Made by a program: the position numbers and the translations under genes. From Cladochytrium replicatum (Eukaryota > Chytridiomycota > Chytridiomycetes > Cladochytriales > Cladochytriaceae), in NCBI GenBank assembly GCA_025526935.1, contig JAHLKD010000118.1:62001-126000 (forward strand): 64,000 nucleotides of DNA, given 5' to 3'. Under the pieces are notes generated by a model. That model did no database searches. It was not told the DNA's origin and was given only the letters and a program-made list of their open reading frames with translations. Every line of letters begins with the position of its first letter. Within the stretch, counting starts at the first letter, position 1. Shown here one piece after another: positions 12,032 through 21,790 of this stretch.

Positions 12032-14172
12032 TTAGTACCGGCTCTGGCTGTTATACTGGCCATATCCGCCACCGCCACCCCCATTGTTGTTGTACCCGCC
12101 ATTGCTGTACCCTCCGTTCCCGTAGCCGCCTCCACCACTGTTGTCATTGTAGTACATCTTCCCGCTGTTCGGAGTCGTGTACCCCACGTTCGAGTTTCCG
12201 TACCCCGCATTCCCTCCATACGACGGCTCGTCGTCGTACCTCCTATTGTACGTGTTTGACCCCATCGGCTGCCCAATGTCCATCTTTGTGTTCATGCTGT
12301 ACGCGCCGGGGTTTCCATAGTCGTCGTCCTTCTTCATATGGTGCACCTGGCCGAATATAAACTGGCCCGCAATCAGTGCCGCGAATGCCACGCCGACAAA
12401 GACAAAGAAAGCGATGATGAGCGGCGTGGAGGCACCGGCGAGCGCGAGGCCGAAATAGACGTTGGCGAGCGCGGCGACCCAGAGGACGCGGCCGTTCCAC
12501 CAGTGCGCAACATCCCACCATGGGATCGACTTGCGGTCGGGGGACCACATGGCGTTGCAGACAAAACCGAGGACGGACTGGAGGATCGCGTCGATACCGA
12601 GAGCAAGACCGAGGGGTCGGTGCGGGTTCCACCCGGACAGGTCAAAGTGCGGAGGCGGGGTCGTGAGCACGATCAGGAGGATACCGGCGACGGAGAGAAC
12701 GGTTGTGCCGATAAGCATGAAGCCCAGGTGGAGACGGTACCACCAGACTCCGAGGGCGTCCTTGAGGTACCGCGCGATAAAGATCCCTGCGAAGGGGAAG
12801 AGGGTCCATGCGGCTGTCAGGAGGGCGCCGTGGATGTACCATGCGGTCTTGGTGTCCAGGTTGATGATCGCGCCAGAGGAATCCGCAGAGCCGGTGTTGC
12901 TGCCTCCTGTTGGCGCAGTGAAGAAGTCTTTGGAGAAGGTACCGCGCTGGTCGTGGAGCTGAACAGTGCCGGAGGCACTTGCCCCAGGGTTGACGCTACC
13001 GTAGGCCCAGATGAAGGACTGGGACGAGCCGGGAGTGAAAGCCTTATTGGTGCCAGTTGGAGTCACAGCTCGAGTGAAGACGACGACCAACTTTGCGTTA
13101 GTGACCAACGAAGCGGCGGCGGCAGGCACGGTGGCAACAGCAGTTGCTTGCTGGGTAGCATCCACGGTGGGCATGCTTTCACCCTTGGCTGTGCGGTCAG
13201 AAATGACAGTGGCACCAGCAGCTGATTTCCATCCAATCTGATGTGAAGCGAAAATTGTTATTGAAGTAAGCCGATCCGGTATGATGTTAACGTACCACGA
13301 CATCCGCGTCGGACATTCCAGAACCAATACCGATACCCATCCACTGGACAGCAGTGGATGTGGACCACATGACCATGGTGATAGACGAGGGGTTAGTTGC
13401 CTTGTCAGGTATACCTGCAGCACACATGGTATTTTGGGGGTTGCACCACTGGGCGATGGAGCTGGCACCAGTCGAAGCGGTGAAGAAGTCCTGGGAGAAA
13501 GTTCCTTTTTCGTCGTGGATAGCGACGGTTCCGGCGGCAGAGGTACCGGGGTTCGTGCTTCCGTAGCCCCAGATGAACGACTGGGCGGTACCGGGAGTAA
13601 AGTTTTTGTTCCCACCAGAGCCAGTCACAGGACGGGAGAAGGCGACGACAAGTTTTGCGTTGGCAACAGCAGCCGTAAGAACTGAGGGAACGGTGGTAAC
13701 TGCTGTGGACTGCTGGGTAGCGTCCACGGTGGGCATGGACTGTCCTTTGGCGGTGCGGTCAGAGATAAGTGTGGTGCCAGTGGTTGACTTCCAGCCGATC
13801 TGAGAAGTGAGTGTTTACAGAGTGAGATAAAGCCAGCTTGGGATAGTTGCAAATACGTACGGTAACGTCAGCATCCGACATAGACGACCCAATCCCAACA
13901 CCCAACCAAGCTACGTTGGCTACTGTGGACCACATAACTATGGTAATAGAGGTAGGGTTGGAGGACTTGTCAGGCACACCGGCGACGCACATGGTCTTTG
14001 CAGAGTTACACCATTGGACGAATCCGGCAGCGGTAGCACTGTTAGTGGACTGGGTAGTTTTGATGGTTGTTGTCCGAGAGGCGGTCTGTGCAGTAGCGCA
14101 CTGCGACAACGTGAGCACGAGCACGAGGACGAGCAGCAACGGAGAGGCGAGTCGCGACCTTCGCGAGAGCAT
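12032..14172 (-). CDS. Secreted-type redox protein: two DOMON domains plus cytochrome b561
   Basis: Three exons (14172-13861, 13799-13296, 13237-12032) give 673 residues. Residues 1-29 are a signal peptide (LLLVLVLVLTLSQCATAQ). Two tandem DOMON heme domains follow (~30-195 and ~200-370). Each carries the candidate axial Met in GxxMSDADV and His in HDEKG or HDQRG, as in the cellobiose-dehydrogenase-type cytochrome. A six-helix b561 domain (~385-590) has four His positions: YIHGALL, YRLHLGFML, NPHRPLG and AHWWNGR. The cytosolic tail is Gly/Asn/Tyr-rich. Such DOMON-b561 proteins move electrons across the plasma membrane, with extracellular metal or polysaccharide-oxidase partners in some fungi. 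Both introns interrupt the same codon position in each DOMON copy, showing that exon and domain duplicated together. Substrate unknown. Confidence 0.87.
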
Positions 14173-14376
14173 TTTGAACGGCGGACGAGAAAGTGAGAAA
14201 CGTAAGAACAGTATGAAGGAGAACGGCTCGGATTTGGAATAGGGGGCTTTGGGGGTATCGAAGTTGTGATGTTTGATGTTGTTAGGGTTGGTAATTAGGA
14301 CATATATGGGGAGAGTGGTGTAGGGTTGCATGGGCTGGGAATAGCCAATGGGAGAGGGGATGACCGCAAGCTTGTA

Positions 14377-14602
14377 ATCTAATCATACCCAGGCATGACC
14401 GGAGAAAAATACAAGTTAAATAACAACCCGCATCATTCGGATTGTAATAGACGGACTTAGGTTTTTTAAAAAGGACGAACTCATAGCTGAGGAAAGAAAT
14501 AACCATTAAAAGAGAGTACTTTTTAATTTACTAATCATAACCAGGCATGTCCGGAGAAAAATTACCAGTTGAATAACAAACCTTGCGGATTGTTAGAGAG
14601 CG
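14377..14602. repeat. Imperfect ~65-bp direct repeat pair upstream of the DOMON gene
   Basis: Two related blocks begin with CTAATCATA at about 14379 and 14532. Each continues with CCAGGCATG, CCGGAGAAAAAT and ATAACAA...CGGATTGT, with a few substitutions and small indels. They lie about 150 bp apart, between the DOMON gene start and the tRNA-Leu gene. They could be remnants of a short dispersed element; no coding content. Confidence 0.7.
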
Positions 14603-14623
14603 TTTTAACTAATTCTTCGTAAT

Positions 14624-14704
14624 GGTGACAAGGAGATTCGAACTCCTGCCTCTTTCGAGATGGGAACTTGAGACCCACGCCTTAACCAACTCGGCCATAT
14701 CACC
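14624..14704 (-). tRNA. tRNA-Leu (anticodon CAA)
   Basis: 81 nt on the minus strand. The 7-bp acceptor stem pairs GGTGATA with TGTCACC (one G-U). The D region has GGCCGAGTTGGTTAAGGC. The anticodon loop reads CTCAAGT with T before and G after CAA. A long type-II variable arm (TCTCGAAAGAG) and a T-loop GTTCGAATC are present. The long variable arm and CAA anticodon indicate leucine (UUG codons). There is no intron. The 31-39 pair is T-T, a mild irregularity. The CCA is not encoded. Confidence 0.93.
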
Positions 14705-14705
14705 G

Positions 14706-15330
14706 TGGAATATTTTACCTATTTCGTCAATCTTGATGCTTCTTCGTCAATCTTGATGCTTCTGCAGTATCGCCTTGGACGTTTGTTTCATCACCCCCGC
14801 AAGCAGTGTTGTCACTGCCGCACTGCAACTCTCTCTAGATCTCATGTTTCAGAATGTCTGCGTCTTGACCTATTGTTGCCTCCTGTTCCTGTTCCTGTTT
14901 TACAACTTCCGCTTGACGTTGCAATTGATAGCCTTCGTCCACTTCGCATTGTCAACCCAGTGAATCTTGCACTGTGGTATCTAGTTTTTCGTTGTCTCCA
15001 TAAGATTTGGCTTCACTGTATGGTCTGCCATTAGAAGTTTCTCCTCCAGACTCCCTCTTTGGCCCTGCATTTGTGGATCTTTAACGGTTTCTTTTTTATT
15101 ATTTATTACTCACCTGTTTTTTGGCACCTTAGCAGTATCTGACGGGTAGCCACAGGTTTGAGTTTACATTCTCTGTTTTGCTTTGTTGCTTTTCCTTATG
15201 CTGCGCGCGCTTCCCTATGTGCTGGTCCATGACCATCTTGTAAGGCACTTTTGGTGTTGTTTTTTGTTATGCATTGTATGTGCAAAATAAATAATAATAT
15301 TGTTAAAAATAAAAAAAAATTTACTCCTGC
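14706..15330 (+). mobile_element. 3' end fragment of a LINE (non-LTR) retrotransposon
   Basis: Sequence starting directly after the tRNA encodes CCHCRTATLSRSHVSECLRL. This is a Cys/His knuckle of the type found at the C-terminus of non-LTR reverse transcriptases. It then runs ~350 bp of T-rich 3' UTR to an AATAAATAATAA and poly-A-like tail at ~15280-15325. The beginning of the element is missing, as expected for 5'-truncated LINE insertion. A perfect 21-bp tandem duplication (TTCGTCAATCTTGATGCTTCT) sits at the left edge, ~14724-14765. Confidence 0.6.
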
Positions 15331-17410
15331 TATTTTCCTGTAACTCCGTGGTCAGCTCCCCATGGATGCTCAGGAAACTGTGCTTGGACTGTGCCCGCGG
15401 GATTGTGCGTCAGCCTCGCTCAACCCATCTTCGTCAATGATTAGTGTTCGAGTTGGTACCTTCAATTGTCGCAATTTGAGCTTTGGAGTTCTTGATTCAC
15501 TGTTTCGTTTTATGTGCGCAAATCACATTGTTTTTCTGCTCCTGACTAAAACACACCTTTTTCCTTTAGACCCGCTGCCTTCTCCAGATTTGATTTTTGA
15601 CACTCGTTTTTCTCCTGGGTCATCGGGTACACGACGGGCTGGTGTGGGAGTCTTGATCAATCGCAGTCTTTGTAGAGCTTCTGATTTCCGTCTCGTTTCT
15701 AGTTATGGTGGCACCTCTCTATGGTTTACATTTCGTGGGCTTTTGGTTGGAGGGTATTATTTGCCTCCGTGTGGTATTGCTCAGGACCCCTTCCTTGAAG
15801 AGTTTATTGCTTCACTTCCTCAACATGTCCCGTCATCTCCGTGCCCTGTTCTTTTGTTGGGCGATTTCAATGCCCGTTTTTTAGCTACTGGTGATCATTC
15901 TTCAAATCGTAGGGGTAGGTTGTTTGAGCAATTTATTTCTGCTGCTAGTTCTCTCTAGTAAAGCACCCTTCCTGTGATAACCCCACATTTTCTTCTCGCA
16001 ATGGTGACTCCATTATCGATTTGTTGTTTGTCAATCCTCTGCTTCAATGTGATCCTATTTCTTACATAGTTCATAGTCGTCTAGCCGACGGCGAGTTTAT
16101 GCCTTGGGCTTCTGACCATTTTCCGGTTTCAGCTGTTTTTTCTTTTGCTCCTCCCAATGCCAGCGCTCCCTCTGCTGCACCCCCCCACAAGCGCTGGGCT
16201 GCTCATCTGTTGCGTGAACCTGCTGTCTTTCAAGCAATGGAGGAAGTGGGACATTTGTTTTTTGATCCCACCCTTGCTGATGTCAATGCTGCGCTCAGTC
16301 CAATTTTAGAAGCTCCCGCCTTTGCCCAAATGTCTGTGGATGTTGCACAGGGATGTATTGACTCTGCATTGGATATTATTTTGTCCTTTGTTACTTCGTG
16401 TGCTGCTTGTGTCATTGGACCCTCGCCGTCACCCTGCCCTGCCATTGTTGCCGTCGCATTTAGTGGCCTTGCGACGGAGCTACTTACTTGCTCATAAGCA
16501 CTATTTAGCTGTTTCTTCCTGTGATGATCCTGATCCTGTTTTAGTTGAGTATTGCCGCTTGGAGCGTGACTGGCTATCGCGTGAGCGTGTCAAAGCTTTT
16601 CGTACTTCGTCTCTTTCTCAGCGAGCTCGAGAGGCTTCTGGCGACAATATGTTTAGTTCTTCTCCTAGTTCTTTAACTGAGGTTAGCAAAGTTCTTTCCA
16701 CCGCGCGTAGGTGTCATCAACGGCGCTCAGCTGCAAGTGGTTTATTGTCTGATCCTGCCTCTTTATCTCATTATCGCAATCACTTTGCCTCCGTTTATCA
16801 GACTCAGTTTGCACAATCCTCTGCCAGTGCAGAACACGTTCGTCTACATGCGCTGAATGATTCTGTGTCAGTTAGTGTTAGTGACTTTGTTTGTGCTATT
16901 CGTTCTTCCCCAAACAACTCTGCTCCTGGCCCAAACCATATTCCAGCTGAGTTATTTAAGCCGTTAGCTTCTGATGTTGCTATCCTTTTTGTTCAACTTT
17001 CAAACGGTATTTTCTGTTCAGGTTTGTCGCCCTCTGCCTGGAATGCTGGCTTGTTGTTACCTGTTTGGAAGAATAAGGGTTCCATTGGTGATATTAGTCA
17101 GTACCGCCCCATTACTTTAACCAATGTTGATAGAAAAATCTTTGAGCGTACCCTGTTTCCTATGCTTGTAGCTTATGTTGGTAAACTTGACCCCGCCCAA
17201 GCTGGTTTCCAGGCCAATCGTTCAGGTGTTGAGTGTGTTTTTGCATTAGATGCTACCCTTCGCCGAGCTTCCTGCACTGCTCTGCCTTATTGTGTTACTT
17301 TCTTAGATATTAAAGCAGCGTATGATGCTGTGCATAGGCCTCTTTTGTGGGAACGTCTTCGTCAATTTCCCAGAATTCCAAACCGTTTGATCTCTGTTTT
17401 GATGAGTATG
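15331..17410 (+). mobile_element. Degenerate LINE: endonuclease and partial reverse transcriptase
   Basis: Begins with an ATG frame at 15362. An apurinic/apyrimidinic-type endonuclease is visible: VGTFNCRNLSF near the start, LLLGDFNARF at ~15852, and SDHFPVSAVF at ~16110 in another frame. A reverse transcriptase follows from ~16500, with APGPNHIPAELFK, SIGDISQYRPITLTNVDRK, LDPAQAGFQANRSG and CVTFLDIKAAYDAVHRPLLW (first catalytic Asp). The coding frame is broken by a stop at 15956 and changes at least twice before the RT frame. Homology stops at ~17410, before the [YF]xDD catalytic box. Thus the element is dead and truncated at its 3' side, which is the unusual side for a LINE. Confidence 0.85.
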
Positions 17411-18374
17411 TTTCTGGTGATCATGTTCTTTTACTTGGGTGCCATATTCTGGATCAGAGTCCAACTTGAACCAATTAGATCTTTAAAATCATACACCATT
17501 GTTGAGGTCAGTAAAAAAAATGGAACTTACAAACTACAAAATCATAAAGAAAAGATTCCACCCCTTCAGCTTGCTCCGCCCCAGAATTTCTGGTGCCACA
17601 GTATCGTGATCCAACACAACAAGGTGATGTTTTGCAAGCATCTCCATTTGCCACTCTGTTAATTTTGTCCCAATTCCTACTCTTCCACAAATGAGATACG
17701 TCCAGTCTTTCCTCTCTCACCCCTTTTTGTCCTGTCTTTCCTCTCTCACTCTTTTTCCTTTCTCCTATGGAAATTTACTGCTATTACAATCTCCCATTTG
17801 CTTTTGATCTTATATTTCTTGTTACCTTGTATCATGTGAACCCAAATGATGAAGCTGTCTTGATCTTCAGTCAGTCTGAATACAAACATCTCATTATCAA
17901 AAAATCCTCTGGCTCCATCTGCAAATGGTACTTGCTACTTTACAAGATCTCTGAGTTTACTGTTAAGTCAGGTTTGATTACCTTTCTCTTGGACTTTGCT
18001 TACTCCCACAACACATGCTTTTTGATACTTTCGGATGTGCCGACTGAGTTTACAGCGCCAAGCATAACCTCATGTCGCTAACGGAGAGAAGTCTCGTGTC
18101 TTCTCCTCAAACCTGTTGTCATCCACTACTCGGAATGTGATAATCTTCAAGAATGCAGAAAAATTTTATCGCCAATTTGTGGAATGTTTCAAGGGGAACC
18201 AATAAATTGGGGCCGAAGTGAATTTGAGTCCCCACACCAACGAGGCAAAACGTAGAAGAAAGGTGTGTGTTCTTGTACTGAGCCGAACGTTCTGACCTTA
18301 CAACCACCTGTAACTTTCAGTCTGGTGATCGAGCGTGAAAACCGAAAGATTTTGCATCTGCAACATTGTCAGAA
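17411..18374. other. Sequence after the truncated LINE, possible second element remnant
   Basis: Downstream of the RT break, homology to the LINE ends abruptly. On the minus strand a short open stretch at ~17560-17700 reads like protein (RVGIGTKLTEWQMEMLAKHH). Further coding-like pieces broken by stops follow up to ~18070. I cannot name the family. This may be a decayed DNA transposon or gene into which the LINE was inserted. No intact gene. Confidence 0.35.
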
Positions 18375-19808
18375 ATGCACCAACAACTCGACGAATCGGC
18401 CTTCTCCCTCGACGGCTTCGAGCGGCTCTTCACCTCGTCACCAGCCGGAAACCACATCGTCGCGTATATCCTCGCCCTCGAGGGCTTCGACCCCTCCGTC
18501 ATCGACGACATTCCCAGGGCATTTCACAGGGTCATTCTCAAACATCCGCGGATGCGAGCTCTGCAAAACATCGACCCTCCACTCACCGCCCGCGTCGAGC
18601 AGAATGTCACCCTCAGCCAAGTCAAGGAGCTCGTGACTGTCTACACCAACGTGAGCGACTGGGAATCCCACTCCGAAAAATGGTTCAACACTATCCGCGA
18701 CCGAACCAAACTCCTCCCCTTCTTCCTCCACGTCCTCCTCCCCGTCCTGGGTGCATCGGACTCCTACACCCGTCTCATCCTCTACGGCGACCACACGTTC
18801 GCCGACGGCCTCTCTGGGCCAATCATATTTGACCAACTCCTCACCGAGCTCGCCGAGCCCACGACCCATGCCGTGGTCTCCTACCCGCTCCTCCCCGCCA
18901 TATTTCCCCGCTTACTCGCCGGACTCTCCTCGACCCAACGCTTCCTCGAACGAATCGCGCTCAAACTCCTCCGACCCATCGCGGTCCACCAGATCCTGAC
19001 CGAGAAGCCCACGCTGCCGCTGCACCCGACCTCGGTCGACTGGAACCCGCGCAACATCACACACCAGGGCCAGTTTGCTATCTTTGGGATGGGAACTGAG
19101 AAGGGGCTCGTGGACGCACTGGCTGCGTGCAGGAGCCACAAGGTCACGCTCATGGGCGCAATCGTCGCGTGCGCGGTCATCGCGACGGCGTATACGGCAA
19201 ACAGAGCCTCGGATAGCAAGTTTATGATGACTCTAGAGATGGACTACGATATGCGGGAGAGGGTGAAGGATAAAGTCGACTTCAAGCCCGTCGGGCTGAA
19301 TTCGCTCATCGCCGCGCTGTCGTTTATAAAGTCCGGCGTCGACCTGCCCGGAACGCCGTTCTGGTCGTTCGCGCAAAAGTCAAAGAAGGAGCTCGATGCC
19401 GCAACCAACTCGTTGCTCGATCAGAGGTTCAACACCATGTTTGTGCACAACGAGATCAACATGCTCACATTGGAGAAGGGGCCAGTGTTCCCGAAAGGGT
19501 TCTCGGCGGACTTGAACATCTCGAATCTGCTCCGGTACCCGTACAAGGAGACCCATGTCATCGCTGGGAAGGAGGTCAAGATGAGACACCTGTACTTTAT
19601 GAACAGCTACCCATTCCTTGGGAACGCGGCCATCTTGTTCTTGGTCACCGTGGACGGCAAAGTGCACTCGACGCTAGCGCACAGGTTGGAGGAGAACGCT
19701 GCAAGGACGTTTTTGGACACGTTTGTCAAGCTGTTGGACGCGGTCGGGTCCGCGCGCGATGATGACACTTTGACGCAGTTCGCTACGAGGGTTTTGGCCA
19801 TCAGCTGA
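18375..19808 (+). CDS. Condensation-domain-like acyltransferase
   Basis: A single-exon gene of 477 residues starting at the ATG at 18375. Residues ~138-146 contain GDHTFADGLSG, the HxxxDG catalytic motif of the CoA-dependent acyltransferase/condensation superfamily (alcohol acetyltransferases, PapA5-like enzymes, NRPS condensation domains). The protein has the two-lobed length of that fold, with a typical mid-protein block (WNPRNITHQGQ) and a C-terminal half ending in a SYPFLGNAAILFLVTVDGK strand region. The first His of the broader HHxxxDG pattern is replaced by Asp (GDH), common in acetyltransferase members. There is no signal peptide or membrane helix. Acyl donor and acceptor are unknown. 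It converges on TFIIB. Codon use is strongly GC-biased compared with the flanking LINE, so it is under normal coding constraint. Confidence 0.75.
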   Translation: MHQQLDESAFSLDGFERLFTSSPAGNHIVAYILALEGFDPSVIDDIPRAFHRVILKHPRMRALQNIDPPLTARVEQNVTLSQVKELVTVYTNVSDWESHSEKWFNTIRDRTKLLPFFLHVLLPVLGASDSYTRLILYGDHTFADGLSGPIIFDQLLTELAEPTTHAVVSYPLLPAIFPRLLAGLSSTQRFLERIALKLLRPIAVHQILTEKPTLPLHPTSVDWNPRNITHQGQFAIFGMGTEKGLVDALAACRSHKVTLMGAIVACAVIATAYTANRASDSKFMMTLEMDYDMRERVKDKVDFKPVGLNSLIAALSFIKSGVDLPGTPFWSFAQKSKKELDAATNSLLDQRFNTMFVHNEINMLTLEKGPVFPKGFSADLNISNLLRYPYKETHVIAGKEVKMRHLYFMNSYPFLGNAAILFLVTVDGKVHSTLAHRLEENAARTFLDTFVKLLDAVGSARDDDTLTQFATRVLAIS

Positions 19809-20175
19809 TGGGTTTTCGCTGTGCAAACTGCAACTGTTTGCCCTTCTATGCCATTTTCCTTTTTCCTTGTGCTTTGTTGCGAGCTTTACAAATACCTTTG
19901 AACCTCTTCATGAACCATCTTGTACCTGCACTCTTGTGACAGCACAAATCCGTCTTAAAAGTTATGCCAGTAGATTTTGTCCTTTTTATTAAGAAATAAA
20001 CCACCTGATACCAACTGACATGTCGTTCAGCAGCAGAGGAGAGTTGAAGAAACTCAAAGCATTCGTTCCTCTATACAATTCTGTGAATCGTAGGTGGTTG
20101 GTGGAATAATGTTTTGAGAAATTGGGACCGCACAGAAACACATTGATAAAGAAACACCAGCACATATCGCAATGG
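19809..20175. other. Convergent 3' intergenic region
   Basis: 367 bp between the stop codons of the acyltransferase and TFIIB. T-rich, presumably both 3' UTRs. No gene or repeat seen. Confidence 0.5.
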
Positions 20176-21481
20176 TCATGTGGTGGGCAGCTGGTCGAGC
20201 TTAGCGTACATTCTCGAATCCTTTGGCACGAGCTCGTATCGCTTCTCGTACAGGAGCCTGTACGCGGATCGAAGTGTAGTGTCCGTTGTGTTGACCGCGT
20301 CAGCGATCTCCTTTGCGTTTTTGGGGGTGTCTGAAATCGCTGCGACAAAGTACAAACATGCTGCGACGATAGTAATTGGTGATTTTCCGGCAAGCGTGCC
20401 CAAATCCGAAGCCCGCTGTGCAATCTATTGGAATAAAAAGACAAAGCGTAAGCATTGATCAACTAGAGTATGGTGAAAAGACTTACGGTTGCTGTACGCG
20501 CACGCACGTCCTGCGGCAAGTCCAACTGTGACGCAAACCGCGAAATGTACGATTCCATCGAGATCTGCTGTGTCGGGTTCCCAAGCAGTGGCTGCATGAG
20601 CTTATACACTCTCCCAATCTCCTTCTTCGACACCTTTGTGAGCGCACAGATCTCCTTGAACGACCGCGTCACCGAGTGTTCTCTGCAAGCAAGGTAAATA
20701 CAGCTTGCCATGATCGCTTCCTGCGTCCTCCCCTTCAGCGTCTTTTCGTCCTCGCTCTTTTTGTATAGTTGCTTTGCAGAGTCGATGACGACTTTGGGCA
20801 GACCGATGCGTTCGCCGAGGGCCTGAATCTCTTTGAAGCCGTGCATGAGGGCTTTCTCGGATTTCAGGGCAGACATCTTTGCTTGGGCGCGATTGAGGTC
20901 GCGGGAGATACCCGTGCCGCCGTCCTTGCGTGAGATTATGGTGGATTCGAGCTGGCCGCCCAGGAGCGGGTTCACGGCCGCACCGACACGGGAGGGGTCG
21001 TCGCCACCCTCGTCCGAGTTTGAGAATGTACGCCATTCGGACCGGGTGTCGATGATGCGGTTACCAAGAACCATGCCTTTGTTACACAGATATGGAATTG
21101 AGATGCAGCGAAGGTCAATGACAGCTTACCACAGTTGCCGCACACCAGATCTCCGGCTGTAAGAAACATGAGACGAGAGCAAAGTGTCGCATCGTTTACG
21201 AGTATGACCGAGAAGCGATCAACGAGTTAGGAACAACAACAATGGTCAGTTGGAGGTTCGCTGAAAATAACAACCACCATAACGCAAATCCAAACCAATC
21301 ATGAGCTTGTTAACATAGCATTCACAACGGGACTAGGGAGCACAAAACAACAACACAACGCACAGGAATACTCCTCGATGATGTTTGGAACCTCGTCCCG
21401 GCAGTCAGGGCACTGAAGACGCAAGTTCAGATCCTCCTTCCGGATGGTTGGAGTCAGAGCAGAAGCAGCGCCGGCCATCAT
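20176..21481 (-). CDS. SUA7: Transcription initiation factor TFIIB
   Basis: Four exons (21481-21364, 21156-21130, 21076-20487, 20424-20176) join in frame to 327 residues, the usual TFIIB length. The N-terminal zinc ribbon is CPDC (exon 1) and CGNC (27-nt exon 2). The B-finger follows (RIIDTRSEWRTFSNSDEG). Two cyclin-like repeats come next, with KTLKGRTQEAIMASCIYLACRE in the first and TLAGKSPITIVAACLYF in the second. TFIIB bridges TBP and RNA polymerase II at promoters and helps set the start site. The C-terminus runs to KLDQLPTT. Nothing is missing. Start choice: two adjacent ATGs, the first at 21481. Confidence 0.95.
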
Positions 21482-21790
21482 CAACAACGAGCAGCTCTGT
21501 TCTTTAAAGTCTTTTCAAAACAAACATACACTCTCTCAGAGTGTTCTCACAGATGCAGTTGCTGGAGTTGGGACGGGCGGTTTAAATAAGAGTTTTTGCG
21601 GGTGAGTGACTGTGGCTTGGTGTTCAGGATGACAGGAAACGACATGTCAAAGCCACTGACACGAATAACTAACCAATTGTATTAGCTCAGTGAAGAAAAT
21701 GAAAACATTGCTTTTGTATGAATAGAGGCACATTTACTCGGAGCTAATATCCTTACCGCCTTAATACGATAACGCCAACCGCAATCCCCT
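21482..21790. other. Intergenic region between TFIIB start and receptor 3' end
   Basis: About 310 bp holding the TFIIB promoter (minus strand) and the end of the receptor transcript. No gene or repeat seen. Confidence 0.4.

Noticed and set aside
12338-13225. A 295-codon plus-strand ORF opposite the DOMON-b561 gene
   Set aside because: Highly charged, antisense to a well-supported conserved gene with matching introns; it follows the GC-rich codon pattern of the real strand.
18366-18377. TTG at 18366 as an acyltransferase start
   Set aside because: ATG at 18375 is three codons downstream and conventional for a nuclear gene.
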